From: Hymenobacter jejuensis
Lineage (GTDB): Bacteria > Bacteroidota > Bacteroidia > Cytophagales > Hymenobacteraceae
DNA length: 64,000 nt
Assembly: GCF_006337165.1 (NCBI RefSeq)
Contig: NZ_CP040896.1
Coordinates: 4,154,001 to 4,218,000, forward strand
Direction: 5' to 3'
Shown: one piece after another, positions 50,484-59,288 of the stretch
How positions within the stretch are numbered: position 1 is the stretch's first letter
How the letters are laid out: each line of letters opens with the position of its first letter
Made by a program: the position numbers and the translations under genes
The notes under the pieces: generated by a model
Databases searched by the model: none
The model's input: only the letters and a program-made list of their open reading frames with translations
Told to the model about the DNA's origin: nothing

Positions 50484-51608
50484 TTACTGCCACCAGGTGG
50501 CCTGCGGCAGCGGCCCGGCTCCGAGCGTGACGGGCTGGCCGAGCTCCGGGGTAGTAATGGGCTGGCGCAGGCGCGTGGCCTCGGCCGTTGCCCGCCGGAC
50601 GGGGTCGTTCCAGGCATGATGGGCTTCGGTGAAGGCGCCCCAATGAACCGGCATAAACACCCGCGCTCGCACATCAAGCGCTGCCTGCACCGTTTGCTCG
50701 GGCAGCATATGAATCTGGCTCCACTGGGCGTCGTATTGTCCGCATTCCAGCAGGGCCAGGTCGAAGGGGCCGTATTGGGCGCCGATGGCTTGAAAATGCG
50801 GCCCGTAGCCGCCGTCGCCGCTGTAAAATATGCGTTTCGTGGCCGATTTGATCACCCAAGAGCTCCAGGAAGTGGAGTTGCGGTTGGTCAGGCCGCGCCC
50901 CGAAAAATGGCGGGCCGGCATGCTCACGATGGTTAGGTTGGGCAGCTTCACCGAGTCGCGCCAGTCCATTTCCGTTACGCGCGCCGGCTCCACGCCCCAA
51001 GCCAGCAAATGCGCGCCTACGCCCAATGGCACGTAGAAATGGCCGACTTTATCCTTGATCCGACGGATGGTCTGGTAGTCGAGGTGGTCGTAGTGATCGT
51101 GCGAAATCAGCACTGCGTCAATGCGCGGAAGCTGCTCGGCCGTAATAGCCAGCTCCGGGTTGTAGCGCTTGGGCGTGACCCACGGCAGCGGCCCCATTTT
51201 TACGCTCAGCATGGGGTCAAGCAGGATGTTCTGCCCCTCTATTTCTACCAGACTGGCGGAGTGACCAAACCACGTAACGCGCACCAAATCAAGTGTCTTT
51301 TTGGTAATAGTAAGTGGGTCAAGCCGTTGCATTGGCAGTGGCTTGGCGGGGTTGGTGTTGGGCTCCTTCTTGAACAAGAAACGCCAAAGCGCCGAGAACG
51401 TGCTGCCGCCCGTCATGAGGGTGGTGGGGACCAAATTCTGAAATTCGCCGTCGCGGTAATGGCCGGATTTGGCGTAGGCGGCCCGCTGGACTTTGGTGGG
51501 TTTGCCGCCCAGCTCCGGGCTCAGGTTGGCGAAGGCCACACCCGCAACCAGTAGCAGCGCAACGATGCTAGCTAGCAAGCGGCCAATCACTTTCAAAGGT
51601 TTGCTCAT
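50484..51608 (-). CDS. MBL-fold metallo-hydrolase, membrane-anchored
   Basis: A 374-residue protein. One N-terminal hydrophobic segment (LLASIVALLLVAGVAFA at about residues 11-28) anchors or exports it. The MBL metal motif is ISHDHYDHLDY (about residues 175-185), with later His in VSMPARHFSGRG, Asp in FYSGDGGYG and His in FMPVHWGAF. It resembles the UlaG/NAPE-PLD-like phosphodiesterase group, where the fold opens L-ascorbate-phosphate lactone or hydrolyses phosphodiesters, but the substrate is unknown. It is a single gene, divergent from the next cluster across a 477-bp gap. Confidence 0.85.
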   Translation of the reverse strand: MSKPLKVIGRLLASIVALLLVAGVAFANLSPELGGKPTKVQRAAYAKSGHYRDGEFQNLVPTTLMTGGSTFSALWRFLFKKEPNTNPAKPLPMQRLDPLTITKKTLDLVRVTWFGHSASLVEIEGQNILLDPMLSVKMGPLPWVTPKRYNPELAITAEQLPRIDAVLISHDHYDHLDYQTIRRIKDKVGHFYVPLGVGAHLLAWGVEPARVTEMDWRDSVKLPNLTIVSMPARHFSGRGLTNRNSTSWSSWVIKSATKRIFYSGDGGYGPHFQAIGAQYGPFDLALLECGQYDAQWSQIHMLPEQTVQAALDVRARVFMPVHWGAFTEAHHAWNDPVRRATAEATRLRQPITTPELGQPVTLGAGPLPQATWWQ

Positions 51609-52085
51609 GCTTATTTAGGCGAAGAAATCAGTAGGGGTAGGGACAGCGGCTTGCGGCCTTGGAGAAAAACACAACAGCGAAAAGCACCAAATGACTATCG
51701 TTTCCTTGTGGTTATTTTGAAATAATCAAATAAAAATTTATACTATTATAATTCGGAGCGCTTGATTATTATATAGGGAAACTATATATTTATTCTATAC
51801 CTGACGCTGTGCCGGTAAAAGCATCCCGCGATAGACTGACACAGAAATACGCGTTCGCATTCGGAAAGCGGCATTTTCTCAAATGGGCTTCCTAGCACCG
51901 CTGCCCGCACTTAGTTGCATCTAAAGAAGATTTCGACGACTCGCCACAATGCCTCCGCTATGGGGCGGCGTGGTGATCAAACAAGTACCCCAGGCGCCGG
52001 ATCGGGCAACGCGGCACCTTCGCTGGTGCGTCGAATTGTAACCTCCGAGGATCGTGTCAGCAGAAGAATGCTTTTTGATAAGGAT
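51609..52085. other. Intergenic stretch without a recognised gene
   Basis: This 477-bp stretch holds no convincing coding sequence. Bases 51710-51800 are strongly AT-rich and may hold the promoters of both flanking genes; a decayed copy of the 29-bp palindrome may lie near 51720-51745 but is too poor to call. An in-frame open stretch from 51915 into the next gene has no features and is treated as untranslated. Confidence 0.5.
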
Positions 52086-52475
52086 ATGCAAGTATTTGGT
52101 AATGAAACAGTTGTATTCTGTAAAGTAAAACCTGCACTGTTGCTGCTGGTGGTTGGGCTGAATGCGGGCTGCATTACCAACCGCATCACCACCATCCAAG
52201 ACGATTGCGACTCGCCGGCCGCCACTACGCGCACAGATACCGTGCGCACGGCCTATTTCTGGGGCCTGCGGCAGCCCACCGATTTCAAGCCGCCCTGCGA
52301 TGACCGGTTCAACCACCTCAACAGCGTGACGGTGAAAACCACGTTTGGCTACTACCTGCTGGCCACGGTTACGCTGGGCATTGTAGTAAAACAGCGCATG
52401 TCGTGGTGCTGCGCGCCGTTTCACCCGGAGCCCGGCGTCATCGGCTCGCCACCGCCGCCTCCCAAAACGCCCTAA
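52086..52475 (+). CDS. Bor-like small lipoprotein
   Basis: A 129-residue lipoprotein. The ATG at 52086 is chosen because the signal peptide starts there and leads to the lipobox LVVGLNAGC (Cys about 29). The mature part contains TVRTAYFWGLRQPTDFKPPC, then NSVTVKTTFGYYLLATVTLG, then IVVKQRMSWCCAP. That order (short strand, turn, TxxxGxxLxxxTLGI and a C-terminal Cys) resembles Bor/Iss lipoproteins, which confer serum resistance in lambda lysogens; here only the fold is suggested, not the role. The tail is Pro-rich (PPPPPK). The flavoprotein gene follows after 17 bp. The start codon abuts a copy of the 29-bp palindrome, so the first ten codons are repeat-derived. Confidence 0.65.
   Translation: MQVFGNETVVFCKVKPALLLLVVGLNAGCITNRITTIQDDCDSPAATTRTDTVRTAYFWGLRQPTDFKPPCDDRFNHLNSVTVKTTFGYYLLATVTLGIVVKQRMSWCCAPFHPEPGVIGSPPPPPKTP
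52087..52115. repeat. 29-bp AT palindrome, copy 11
   Basis: Moderate copy (TGCAAGTATTTGGT then ATGAAACAGTTGTA). It begins on the second base of the lipoprotein ATG and is therefore translated. Confidence 0.55.
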
Positions 52476-52492
52476 TTTCCACCGCTTGGCTC

Positions 52493-54109
52493 ATGGCACT
52501 TCCCAACGGAATTTTCGCGGCGCCGATGACTTTGCTCCCCAATCGGCACCAGAATTTTGAGCAACCCGTCATTTCCTCGGCTTGCTTCAAGCTGCGTATC
52601 CCGACGGGCATGCCCGTCGGGCAGGAGAGCTACCACCAAACGACGGCTAACTTCCAGTGGCTCATCACCTACGGCATCACCCACAAGGTGCGGCTGCGGG
52701 CCATGGGCAGTAACTGGTCGTTTGCGAAAGTGGCCGTCACCAACGGCGGCATTGTGGACACGGCTGCGCTGCACCAGTCGTTTGGGGTGGCCGAATCGAT
52801 GGTGGCGCCGAAGTATATTCAGGCCGGTGGAAAGGTTGATAATCTGTGGTTTACGGAGTGCGGCAACAACGTCATCAGCCTGGAGCGTGACCTGGAAAAA
52901 CGCGGCAAATCGCTGCGCGCCTCCGGAGCTAGCAACGGGCAGACCATTGCCGGGGCCACCTCCACGGGCACGCACGGCGCGGGCTTCGAGGTAGGCGCCG
53001 TGCACGATACCGTGGTGGGCCTGCATTTGGTGTGCGGCCCCGATCGTCACGTCTGGCTCGAACGAGAGTCGTACCCGGTGGCCTCCGACGCTTTCACGGA
53101 GTGGCTCGGTGTGACGGAAGTGCACCGCAGCGACGCCTTGTTTAACGCGGCCATCATCAGCTTTGGCAGCTTTGGCTTTATTCACGGGCTGCTGCTGGAA
53201 GTGTCGGACAAGTTTCTGCTCGAAGACTACAGCTCCAAGCGGGTGCCCTACAACGTAGGCCTGAAACAAGCCATGACGCGGCTCGACTTCAGCGGCCTGA
53301 AAAACGTGCTGGGCCTGCCTACGCCCACCGATACGCAGAAACCCTGGCACTTTCAGCTCATCGTCAACCCGCACCAGTTCGACGCCAACATGGGCAACCC
53401 GACCCGTGGCGCTTACGTGCGCATTCTATACCATACGCCTTACCGGCCTATTTACCCGCATCGGCCGCCCCCCAAACCGGGTTTTACTTACGGCGACGAC
53501 ACGATGGGCATCATCCAGACGGTGCTCGACAAACTGGGCGCGGTGGCGCCGCTACTGGTGCCGGCCATGGTCAATAAGCTCTACCCGCTGGCCCTCGACG
53601 ACACCAACGGCGTGGCGGGCACCATGAGCGAAACGTTTAGCAACACCAATATTCGGGGCAAAGCCGCCAGCGCCGCTATTGGCATTGCCGCTGCCGATAG
53701 TCCGCGCGTGCTGGAAGAAATCGTGGATCTGAACTCCAAAACGCCTTTTCCGGGTATTCTGGGCCTGCGCTACGTGAAAGGAACGGCTGCGACGTTGGGC
53801 TTTACGCGCTTTCCGATCACGTGCGTGCTCGAGCTGGATGGCATCGAGGCCAAGCTGACGCGCGACTTCTTCGAGCGCATCTGGAACCGGCTCGAAATCC
53901 TGGGCATCTCTTACACGCTGCATTGGGGCAAGCTCAACTTCAACCTGACCGCGCCCCGCTTACGGCGCATGTACGGCAACGCCGCCGTGGACAGCTGGTT
54001 GCAGGCGCGGCGCGTGCTTCTGGATGCACCCACCCGCGAAGTTTTCACCAACGGTTTCATGGAGAGCTGCGGCCTGGCCGACGCCGTCCGTGATGTCGCT
54101 CCTGTTTGA
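52493..54109 (+). CDS. FAD-binding oxidase of the D-arabinono-1,4-lactone oxidase type
   Basis: A 538-residue flavoenzyme. Start at the ATG at 52493, 17 bp after the lipoprotein gene; an earlier in-frame start would overlap it. The FAD-binding (PCMH) domain has ANFQWLITYGITHKVRLRAM, RASGASNGQTIAGATSTGTH and GAGFEVGAVHD. The C-terminal half ends with SYTLHWGKLNFN, the HWGK motif of aldonolactone oxidases (ALO, gulonolactone oxidase). These enzymes oxidise sugar lactones or sugar alcohols with O2, giving H2O2. No signal peptide is obvious. Substrate unknown; alditol oxidase is an alternative. The operon contains a lipoprotein only. Confidence 0.8.
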   Translation: MALPNGIFAAPMTLLPNRHQNFEQPVISSACFKLRIPTGMPVGQESYHQTTANFQWLITYGITHKVRLRAMGSNWSFAKVAVTNGGIVDTAALHQSFGVAESMVAPKYIQAGGKVDNLWFTECGNNVISLERDLEKRGKSLRASGASNGQTIAGATSTGTHGAGFEVGAVHDTVVGLHLVCGPDRHVWLERESYPVASDAFTEWLGVTEVHRSDALFNAAIISFGSFGFIHGLLLEVSDKFLLEDYSSKRVPYNVGLKQAMTRLDFSGLKNVLGLPTPTDTQKPWHFQLIVNPHQFDANMGNPTRGAYVRILYHTPYRPIYPHRPPPKPGFTYGDDTMGIIQTVLDKLGAVAPLLVPAMVNKLYPLALDDTNGVAGTMSETFSNTNIRGKAASAAIGIAAADSPRVLEEIVDLNSKTPFPGILGLRYVKGTAATLGFTRFPITCVLELDGIEAKLTRDFFERIWNRLEILGISYTLHWGKLNFNLTAPRLRRMYGNAAVDSWLQARRVLLDAPTREVFTNGFMESCGLADAVRDVAPV

Positions 54110-54118
54110 CGTAAAAAA

Positions 54119-54147
54119 TGCAAGTCCTTAGTAATCAAATAGTTAAT
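54119..54147. repeat. 29-bp AT palindrome, copy 12
   Basis: Degenerate copy (TGCAAGTCCTTAGT then ATCAAATAGTTAAT), similar at its left end to copy 11, 9 bp after the flavoprotein stop and 64 bp before the next start. Confidence 0.5.
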
Positions 54148-54211
54148 AATAAGATAGTATGTAAAAACCTCTTTATTGAATTGAGTGTCAGCGCTTTTCG
54201 ACGGAAAACTT

Positions 54212-55075
54212 ATGCGAAATACCTTGTCGCTTCAAAGCAGCATCTCCCGACGCAGCATGCTGCCCGCGGTGGTGAGTGCATGTATAATGTTGTGTTTAAG
54301 CTGGTTACATCCCTGTCAGGCCCAGGATCTGATCGTGCGCTCCAACGGTACAAGCCTTGAAGCGCAGGTGCTGGACGTAAAAGGCACCCAGATTTTCTAT
54401 AAAAAGTGGGCCGAGCGCGACGGCCCTACCGTGGTGCTCAGCACAGAATACGTGCAGTACATTCTGTATCAGAATGGCGTGAAGCGCACCTTTGAGCAGC
54501 ACACGCCTGCGGCCAGCACGTTGCCGGTCGAAACCGTGAACTTGGGACAGAACATCGTTTCCGTCCGGCCCGCCGACCTAATTTTTACCAACCTGACTCT
54601 GGCCTACGAACGGCTGTTGCGCGCCAACCGGCTGGGCATCAAAGTGCCAGTTACCGTGGGCATCAATCACCGTGGGCCGGGCTACGACTTCAGCTCGGCC
54701 TATTATCAGCACAACAAAGTCTTCAGCACCGGCCTCGAAGTGAACTTTTACCTCAGCCCCGCCGAGCGTTTTCGCTATTTCGTGGGGCCTGCCGTGCAAT
54801 GGGGGCGCTTCCGCTATCTGTACGTCGGGCGCTACGACTACACCGGCGGCCAGCCGCCCCAAATGCAAAATCGTGTGGGGCAGCATTGGGCTGTCCTGGC
54901 CAATGCCGGGGTGTGGTATCAGATAAACGAGCGCCTGGTCTTCACCGCCGACGGCGGCGTAGGGTGGCAAACCAAGAAAATTGACCGAAATGGTAACACG
55001 TTCATTATAAGTCAATTAGATACTAATCGCTGGTTCAGGGTTTCGGGCAATCTCAACTTGGGCTATCAATTCTAA
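54212..55075 (+). CDS. Predicted outer-membrane protein with KG-repeat N-terminus
   Basis: A 287-residue exported protein, not assigned to a named family. The ATG at 54212 (MRNTLSLQSSISRRSMLPAV) gives a signal peptide ending near HPCQAQD (about residue 36). An N-terminal domain (about 37-100) reads LIVRSNGTSLEAQVLDVKGT, then QIFYKKWAERDGPTVVLSTE and YVQYILYQNGVKRTFE. This is the common Bacteroidota module in which a strand-rich segment ends in I-Y-NG. The rest (about 115-287) has alternating short strands with aromatic ends (FYLSPAERFRYFVGPAVQWG, LNLGYQF at the C-terminus), as in outer-membrane barrels. Function unknown. It leads the four-gene run 54212-59150. Confidence 0.6.
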   Translation: MRNTLSLQSSISRRSMLPAVVSACIMLCLSWLHPCQAQDLIVRSNGTSLEAQVLDVKGTQIFYKKWAERDGPTVVLSTEYVQYILYQNGVKRTFEQHTPAASTLPVETVNLGQNIVSVRPADLIFTNLTLAYERLLRANRLGIKVPVTVGINHRGPGYDFSSAYYQHNKVFSTGLEVNFYLSPAERFRYFVGPAVQWGRFRYLYVGRYDYTGGQPPQMQNRVGQHWAVLANAGVWYQINERLVFTADGGVGWQTKKIDRNGNTFIISQLDTNRWFRVSGNLNLGYQF

Positions 55076-55093
55076 CCTCAGCAACGGCACTCC

Positions 55094-56788
55094 ATGAACC
55101 ATGCGCTCCTTTCGGCTTGCCTGCGGGCACGGCTGCTTTCCGTACTGCGTCGGCGCCCGGTAGCCCGGCTTTTTTCTTGGTTTACGCTGCTAGCCATGCT
55201 GCCGCTGCACCTGAGCTGCCACAACTTTTACCGCACCCGCAGCCAGGAAGTAAGCGCACCTGTGCTGACCACGCTGGCGGCTTCTAAAGTGTTTTTGGTG
55301 CACCAGGGCAGTCTTATCTGGCAGCTGGCCAATCCGCGCCTCAACGGCGAGATGCTCGAAGGCACCAAAACCGAGCTCTACGAGCCGCTTACCAAGTACG
55401 ACCAGACCGGAGCGCAAGGTACTTCTCCGCGCTACTTGCTCAAAGACAAAAAGGTGGTTCTGAACTTGGTACACGTCTACATCTCGGAATACCAAGAGGG
55501 CGAGGGCTCCCAGATTCGCATTCCGGTAGCCGCCATTCAGCGCATTGATCTGGTGGAAAGCGACACGGGCAAAACCACGGCTTCGTACCTGCTCGGGGGC
55601 TTGGGTATTGCGGCGGGCGTGTTTGTGCTCGTGGGCATCATCGTGGCACTCACCAAAAGCTCGTGCCCGTTTGTGTATGCCTACGATGGCAGCCAGTACC
55701 ACTTCGTAGGCGAAGCTTATGGCGGCGCCATTTTCGCTCCCTTGGAGCGCGACGACTATATGCCGGTGCCTGGTATTCAGGCGGTAGGACAACAATATCG
55801 GCTAAAGCTGAGCAACGAACTACAGGAGCGCCAGTTTACCAATCTGGCTGAGCTTTTGGTAGTTGAGCACCCCGCCAACACGAACGTACTGCTGGATCAG
55901 CGCGGTGGGGCGCACACCATCAGCCGTCCGCAGGCGGCCGTTAGCGCCGTATCGGCTGCGGGGCTTGACTGCTCGCCCCAACTGCGGGCACCCGACCGAA
56001 ATGCGTTTCTGTTCAACGAAGAGCCGGCCAACGCCGCCCCCAACAGCCTGACGCTGACCTTTGACAAACCCGCGCAGGCAAGCACGGCCAAGCTGGTGTT
56101 GCGGGCGCAAAACTCGCTGTGGCTGGATTATCTCTACGGCGAATTTGCCAAGAAATTCGGCTCGTATTACACCGCCTGGGCGCTCAAAGAGAAACAGCTC
56201 CCGGCCGCGGAAATCAATCGTTGGATGCTCGACCAAGGTTTGCCGCTGAAGGTGTACGTCGAAACAAAGCAGGGCTGGCAATTGGTGGAGCACATTCCCA
56301 CGGTCGGACCATTGGCCGCGCGTGACCTGCTGATACCCATTGATTTAGCGAACGTGACTTCCTCGCAGGTGCGCGTGAAGCTGGAGGCGGGCTTTATGTT
56401 TTGGGAGCTGGACTACGCCGCCCTGGACAGCAGCCCTGATCAGCCGATTACACTGGAAAAATGCCTGCCCCAGCGTGCCATTGACGAAAAAGGCATCAAC
56501 CAGCGCGACAACCTAGCCGCCACCGACGGCCGGTACTTGCAACAGTTGCAGCCCGGCATGGAAGTCACGCTTGCCTACCAAACCAAACGTGCAGCCCCGG
56601 CCGCCCAGACCCGCCGAACTGCCTTCCTGCACACCCGCGGCTACTACGAGCACATTCGTCGGTACGAAGGACTGCCCAACCTGCCCGAGCTGTACGCCTT
56701 CCGCAAGCCGGGGCGCTTCGTAGAATTTTCGAAGGAGAAATACCACGAAATGGCCCAACAGCTTCACCTCACCGCGATGCAACGCTAA
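55094..56788 (+). CDS. Large uncharacterised lipoprotein with a central membrane segment
   Basis: A 564-residue protein of no recognised family. The N-terminus is Arg-rich, then a hydrophobic run ends at LHLSC, where Cys42 is a lipobox candidate. A strand-rich region follows (about 60-160; LLKDKKVVLNLVHVYISEYQ). A clear hydrophobic helix lies at about 163-190 (LGGLGIAAGVFVLVGIIVAL), then CPFVYAYDGSQYHFVGEAYG and AIFAPLERDDYMPVPG. The latter block looks like a conserved motif, with Cys, a YDG turn and an acidic LERDDY. C-terminal half is mixed alpha/beta with no motif I know. The gene starts 18 bp after the outer-membrane protein gene and ends 8 bp before the radical SAM gene, so the three are likely co-translated. 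Lipid anchor plus internal helix is an odd topology. Confidence 0.7.
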   Translation: MNHALLSACLRARLLSVLRRRPVARLFSWFTLLAMLPLHLSCHNFYRTRSQEVSAPVLTTLAASKVFLVHQGSLIWQLANPRLNGEMLEGTKTELYEPLTKYDQTGAQGTSPRYLLKDKKVVLNLVHVYISEYQEGEGSQIRIPVAAIQRIDLVESDTGKTTASYLLGGLGIAAGVFVLVGIIVALTKSSCPFVYAYDGSQYHFVGEAYGGAIFAPLERDDYMPVPGIQAVGQQYRLKLSNELQERQFTNLAELLVVEHPANTNVLLDQRGGAHTISRPQAAVSAVSAAGLDCSPQLRAPDRNAFLFNEEPANAAPNSLTLTFDKPAQASTAKLVLRAQNSLWLDYLYGEFAKKFGSYYTAWALKEKQLPAAEINRWMLDQGLPLKVYVETKQGWQLVEHIPTVGPLAARDLLIPIDLANVTSSQVRVKLEAGFMFWELDYAALDSSPDQPITLEKCLPQRAIDEKGINQRDNLAATDGRYLQQLQPGMEVTLAYQTKRAAPAAQTRRTAFLHTRGYYEHIRRYEGLPNLPELYAFRKPGRFVEFSKEKYHEMAQQLHLTAMQR

Positions 56789-56796
56789 CGCCCTCT

Positions 56797-58050
56797 ATGG
56801 AAGCCCCCACACTTTTCGCGCTCCCGGTGCTGGATGCCGCTCTGCCCAAGGCCCCGGTGGCCGCCTGCCCGTACTCCGTGCCCACGTTGCGGCCGACCAT
56901 ACTGACTTCGCGGCTGAAAAAGCGGTTGCTCGGCGGCCTTTTTGCGCTGGTCGAAGCTGGTCTGTTGGTGCGCTTTCTGCGCAGCCCAGCTAAGGCCCGG
57001 CAGGCGTTGAAACAACTTCAAGTGCTTCGGCGGCAATACTTTGGCGAATTTGTGCCGCAGAAAATGGCCTGCGTCGATGGCCGGTATTATCGCGGCTACC
57101 ACAGTCCGGGCTGGCCCTCGGCGGCGTACACGTCCTACGTAGCTACGGCCATCAACCGCATCGTGCCGTTTCGCCCCGCCCCGGCAGCCACTCTGAACAT
57201 GGTGTTTCTAGCCATTACCAAAAAGTGCCCCCTGGCTTGCGAGCATTGCTTTGAGTGGGAGGCCCTTAACCAAAAGGAAAAGCTCACGCTCGCCGACCTG
57301 CACGCATTGGTGGCCACCTTCCAGCAGAAAAACGTCACCCAGATTTTTTTCAGCGGCGGCGAGCCCATGCTACGCATTCACGACCTAGTGCCGGTGATTG
57401 CGGCGGCCCAGCCCGGCACTGATTTCTGGGTGATCACGTCGGGCTTCAATTTCACGTTTGAGAACGCCCGCAAGCTCAAGCAGGCCGGCCTCACGGGTGT
57501 TTCCATTAGCCTCGATCACTATTTGCCCGAGCGGCACAATACCTTCCGCGGCTCGGAGAAAGCCTTTGAAAATGCCATGCAGGCCGCGACGTTCGCGCAG
57601 GAAGTAGGGCTGGTCGTCAACCTGGCGGTGTGCGTGACGCGAGAGTTTACGACCGAAGATAACTTGCTGAAATACGCGCAGTTAGCTCGCCAGTTGGGCG
57701 TGGCGTTTATTCAGCTGCTGGAGCCGCGCGCCGTGGGGCATTACGCCGCTCAGGACGTAGCCCTGAGCGGCGCCCAAACAGCCCTGCTCGACGAGTTTTA
57801 CGAGCAGCTAAATTTCGATCCGGCGTACCACGATTGGCCCATGGTTACTTATTACGGCTACCACCAGCGCCGGCTGGGGTGCAGCGGGGCCGCCGATCGT
57901 TTCCTATACGTCGATACCGACGGCGACATGCACGCGTGCCCGTTCTGCCAGAAAAAAAGCGGCAGCGCGCTGGCCTGTGCCTCCCTCGACGAGTCGCTGG
58001 GGCAGGTCCGCAGCAACGGGTGCCAGTTGTTTCACCCTTCCTCAATTTGA
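56797..58050 (+). CDS. Radical SAM protein, unassigned subfamily
   Basis: A 417-residue enzyme. The 4Fe-4S motif is Cys144-Pro-Leu-Ala-Cys148-Glu-His-Cys151 (CX3CX2C) in LAITKKCPLACEHCFEWEAL. The SAM-binding GGEP motif follows in IFFSGGEPMLRIHDLV, and SGFNFTFENARKLKQAGLTG then SISLDHYLPERHN form the later barrel strands. A C-terminal Cys-rich region (GCSGAADRFLYVDTDGDMHA then CPFCQKKSG, with CASLDE and NGCQLF) looks like a SPASM-type auxiliary-cluster domain. Residues 1-140 form an extra N-terminal region with YYRGYHSPGWPSAAY. SPASM enzymes often modify peptides or proteins; the substrate here is unknown, with the adjacent lipoprotein an obvious candidate. Confidence 0.85.
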   Translation: MEAPTLFALPVLDAALPKAPVAACPYSVPTLRPTILTSRLKKRLLGGLFALVEAGLLVRFLRSPAKARQALKQLQVLRRQYFGEFVPQKMACVDGRYYRGYHSPGWPSAAYTSYVATAINRIVPFRPAPAATLNMVFLAITKKCPLACEHCFEWEALNQKEKLTLADLHALVATFQQKNVTQIFFSGGEPMLRIHDLVPVIAAAQPGTDFWVITSGFNFTFENARKLKQAGLTGVSISLDHYLPERHNTFRGSEKAFENAMQAATFAQEVGLVVNLAVCVTREFTTEDNLLKYAQLARQLGVAFIQLLEPRAVGHYAAQDVALSGAQTALLDEFYEQLNFDPAYHDWPMVTYYGYHQRRLGCSGAADRFLYVDTDGDMHACPFCQKKSGSALACASLDESLGQVRSNGCQLFHPSSI

Positions 58051-58136
58051 ATTTCGGCATGGTGCGCGGCGTCCTTGCGCGTAACCTGATGCTGACTACT
58101 CACGCCTACCCGAATCACCTTAAAACATAACCGCTT

Positions 58137-59150
58137 ATGGCACAAGATCTTGCGCCCCCGGACCAATTGATGCAAAGGCTGTTCGGCTTTGCCGCGTCGC
58201 GTGCCATAAGTGTTTCAGCCGAGCTGGGCATTGCGGATTTGTTAAAAGCCGGCCCCAAAACAGCCGAAGAGTTGGCGCAGCTTACCGGCGTTCATGCGCG
58301 CTCGTTGTACAGGGTGTTGCGGGCTTGTGCCAGCATTGGCGTGTATGCGGAAGATGTCGAAAAGCGATTTTCCTTGACGCCCATGGCCGAGCCTTTGCAA
58401 AGCGATGTGCCGGGAAGCCTGCGGGCTTTCGCCATTATGATCACGACTGACTGGCAGTTTCAGACGTGGGCCGAGATGCCCTACAGCGTGAAAACGGGTA
58501 AGCCGGCGTTCGACAAAGTGCACGGCATGACGTCGTTTGAGTATTTCTGGAGCCACGAAAAAGCCGGCCAAGTATTCAACGACGCCATGACCAGCAACAG
58601 CGCTTTTGCCAGCGTTGCGGTCGTGAACGGGTACGACTTTTCGGGCATCTCCAAGCTAGTAGACGTGGGCGGCGGCCACGGCTTTTTGCTGGCGTCCATT
58701 TTGGCGCGGTATCCCAACGTGCAGGGTGTGCTCTACGATCGGCCCGTCATTGCCGCCGATGCCGAAAAGCTGTTGGCTGCGCACGGCGTGCGGGAGCGCT
58801 GCACGATTGAAGGCGGCGATTTTTTCGAGTCGGTGCCGACCGGTGGCGATGCCTACATCATGAAGCACATCATCCACGACTGGAACGACGAACAGTGCGT
58901 GACCATCCTCCAAAATTGCCGCCGGGCCATGAACAAGGGCGGCAAAGTGCTGGTGGTGGAAATGGTAGTGCCGGAAGGCAATATGCCCTCGCCCGCCAAA
59001 TTCCTTGATTTACAGATGCTTCTGCTGTTGCCGGGCTGCGAGCGCACGGAAGCCGAATACCGCGTGCTGTTTGATAAGGCCGGCTTCGAGTTGGCCCGCA
59101 TCGTACCTACGATGTCGCCCTTTAGCGTTTTGGAAGGGGTTAGCAAATAG
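58137..59150 (+). CDS. SAM-dependent O-methyltransferase (hydroxyindole/caffeate type fold)
   Basis: A 337-residue methyltransferase. The N-terminal dimerisation helices (about 5-100) include FAASRAISVSAELGIADLLK. The SAM-binding motif is KLVDVGGGHGFLLASILARY (about residue 170), and the catalytic His lies in AYIMKHIIHDWNDEQC (about 240). The C-terminal LVVEMVVPEGNMPSP and SVLEGVSK fit. Relatives methylate small phenolic or indolic hydroxyls (acetylserotonin, neurosporene, polyketides). It starts 86 bp after the radical SAM gene on the same strand; this gap is wider than the others, so joint expression is possible but not certain. Substrate unknown. Confidence 0.88.
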   Translation: MAQDLAPPDQLMQRLFGFAASRAISVSAELGIADLLKAGPKTAEELAQLTGVHARSLYRVLRACASIGVYAEDVEKRFSLTPMAEPLQSDVPGSLRAFAIMITTDWQFQTWAEMPYSVKTGKPAFDKVHGMTSFEYFWSHEKAGQVFNDAMTSNSAFASVAVVNGYDFSGISKLVDVGGGHGFLLASILARYPNVQGVLYDRPVIAADAEKLLAAHGVRERCTIEGGDFFESVPTGGDAYIMKHIIHDWNDEQCVTILQNCRRAMNKGGKVLVVEMVVPEGNMPSPAKFLDLQMLLLLPGCERTEAEYRVLFDKAGFELARIVPTMSPFSVLEGVSK

Positions 59151-59172
59151 AGAGGTTTAAATATTTTATTTA

Positions 59173-59201
59173 TATAATGTATTGATTATCAATAGGTTGT
59201 A
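59173..59201. repeat. 29-bp AT palindrome, copy 13
   Basis: Good copy (TATAATGTATTGAT then ATCAATAGGTTGTA) in the convergent gap after the methyltransferase gene. Confidence 0.7.
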
Positions 59202-59232
59202 TAAATAGATCCGTGAACCCGGCTGGCTATAA

Positions 59233-59270
59233 ACAAAACGGGAGCGGCTACGCAGCCGCTCCCGTTTTGT
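59233..59270. terminator. Bidirectional terminator between methyltransferase and cytosine deaminase genes
   Basis: ACAAAACGGGAGCGGCT (59233-59249) and its perfect inverse (59254-59270) form a 17-bp stem with a 4-nt loop; T runs lie within each outer end of the stem. The two genes are convergent. Confidence 0.75.
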
Positions 59271-59288
59271 GAGTTTCATAAGGCAAGC

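Noticed and set aside
51716..51776. Further copy of the 29-bp palindrome
   Set aside because: Only one half aligns and the spacing differs by four bases; may be a decayed copy.
51915..52085. N-terminal extension of the small lipoprotein
   Set aside because: No signal-like features; the lipoprotein signal begins at the ATG at 52086.
57834..58130. Possible frameshifted extension of the radical SAM gene
   Set aside because: The in-frame radical SAM protein already ends with its Cys-rich region, and this frame only overlaps it out of phase. The 58059-58130 tail is kept only as a speculative small ORF in the cluster finding.
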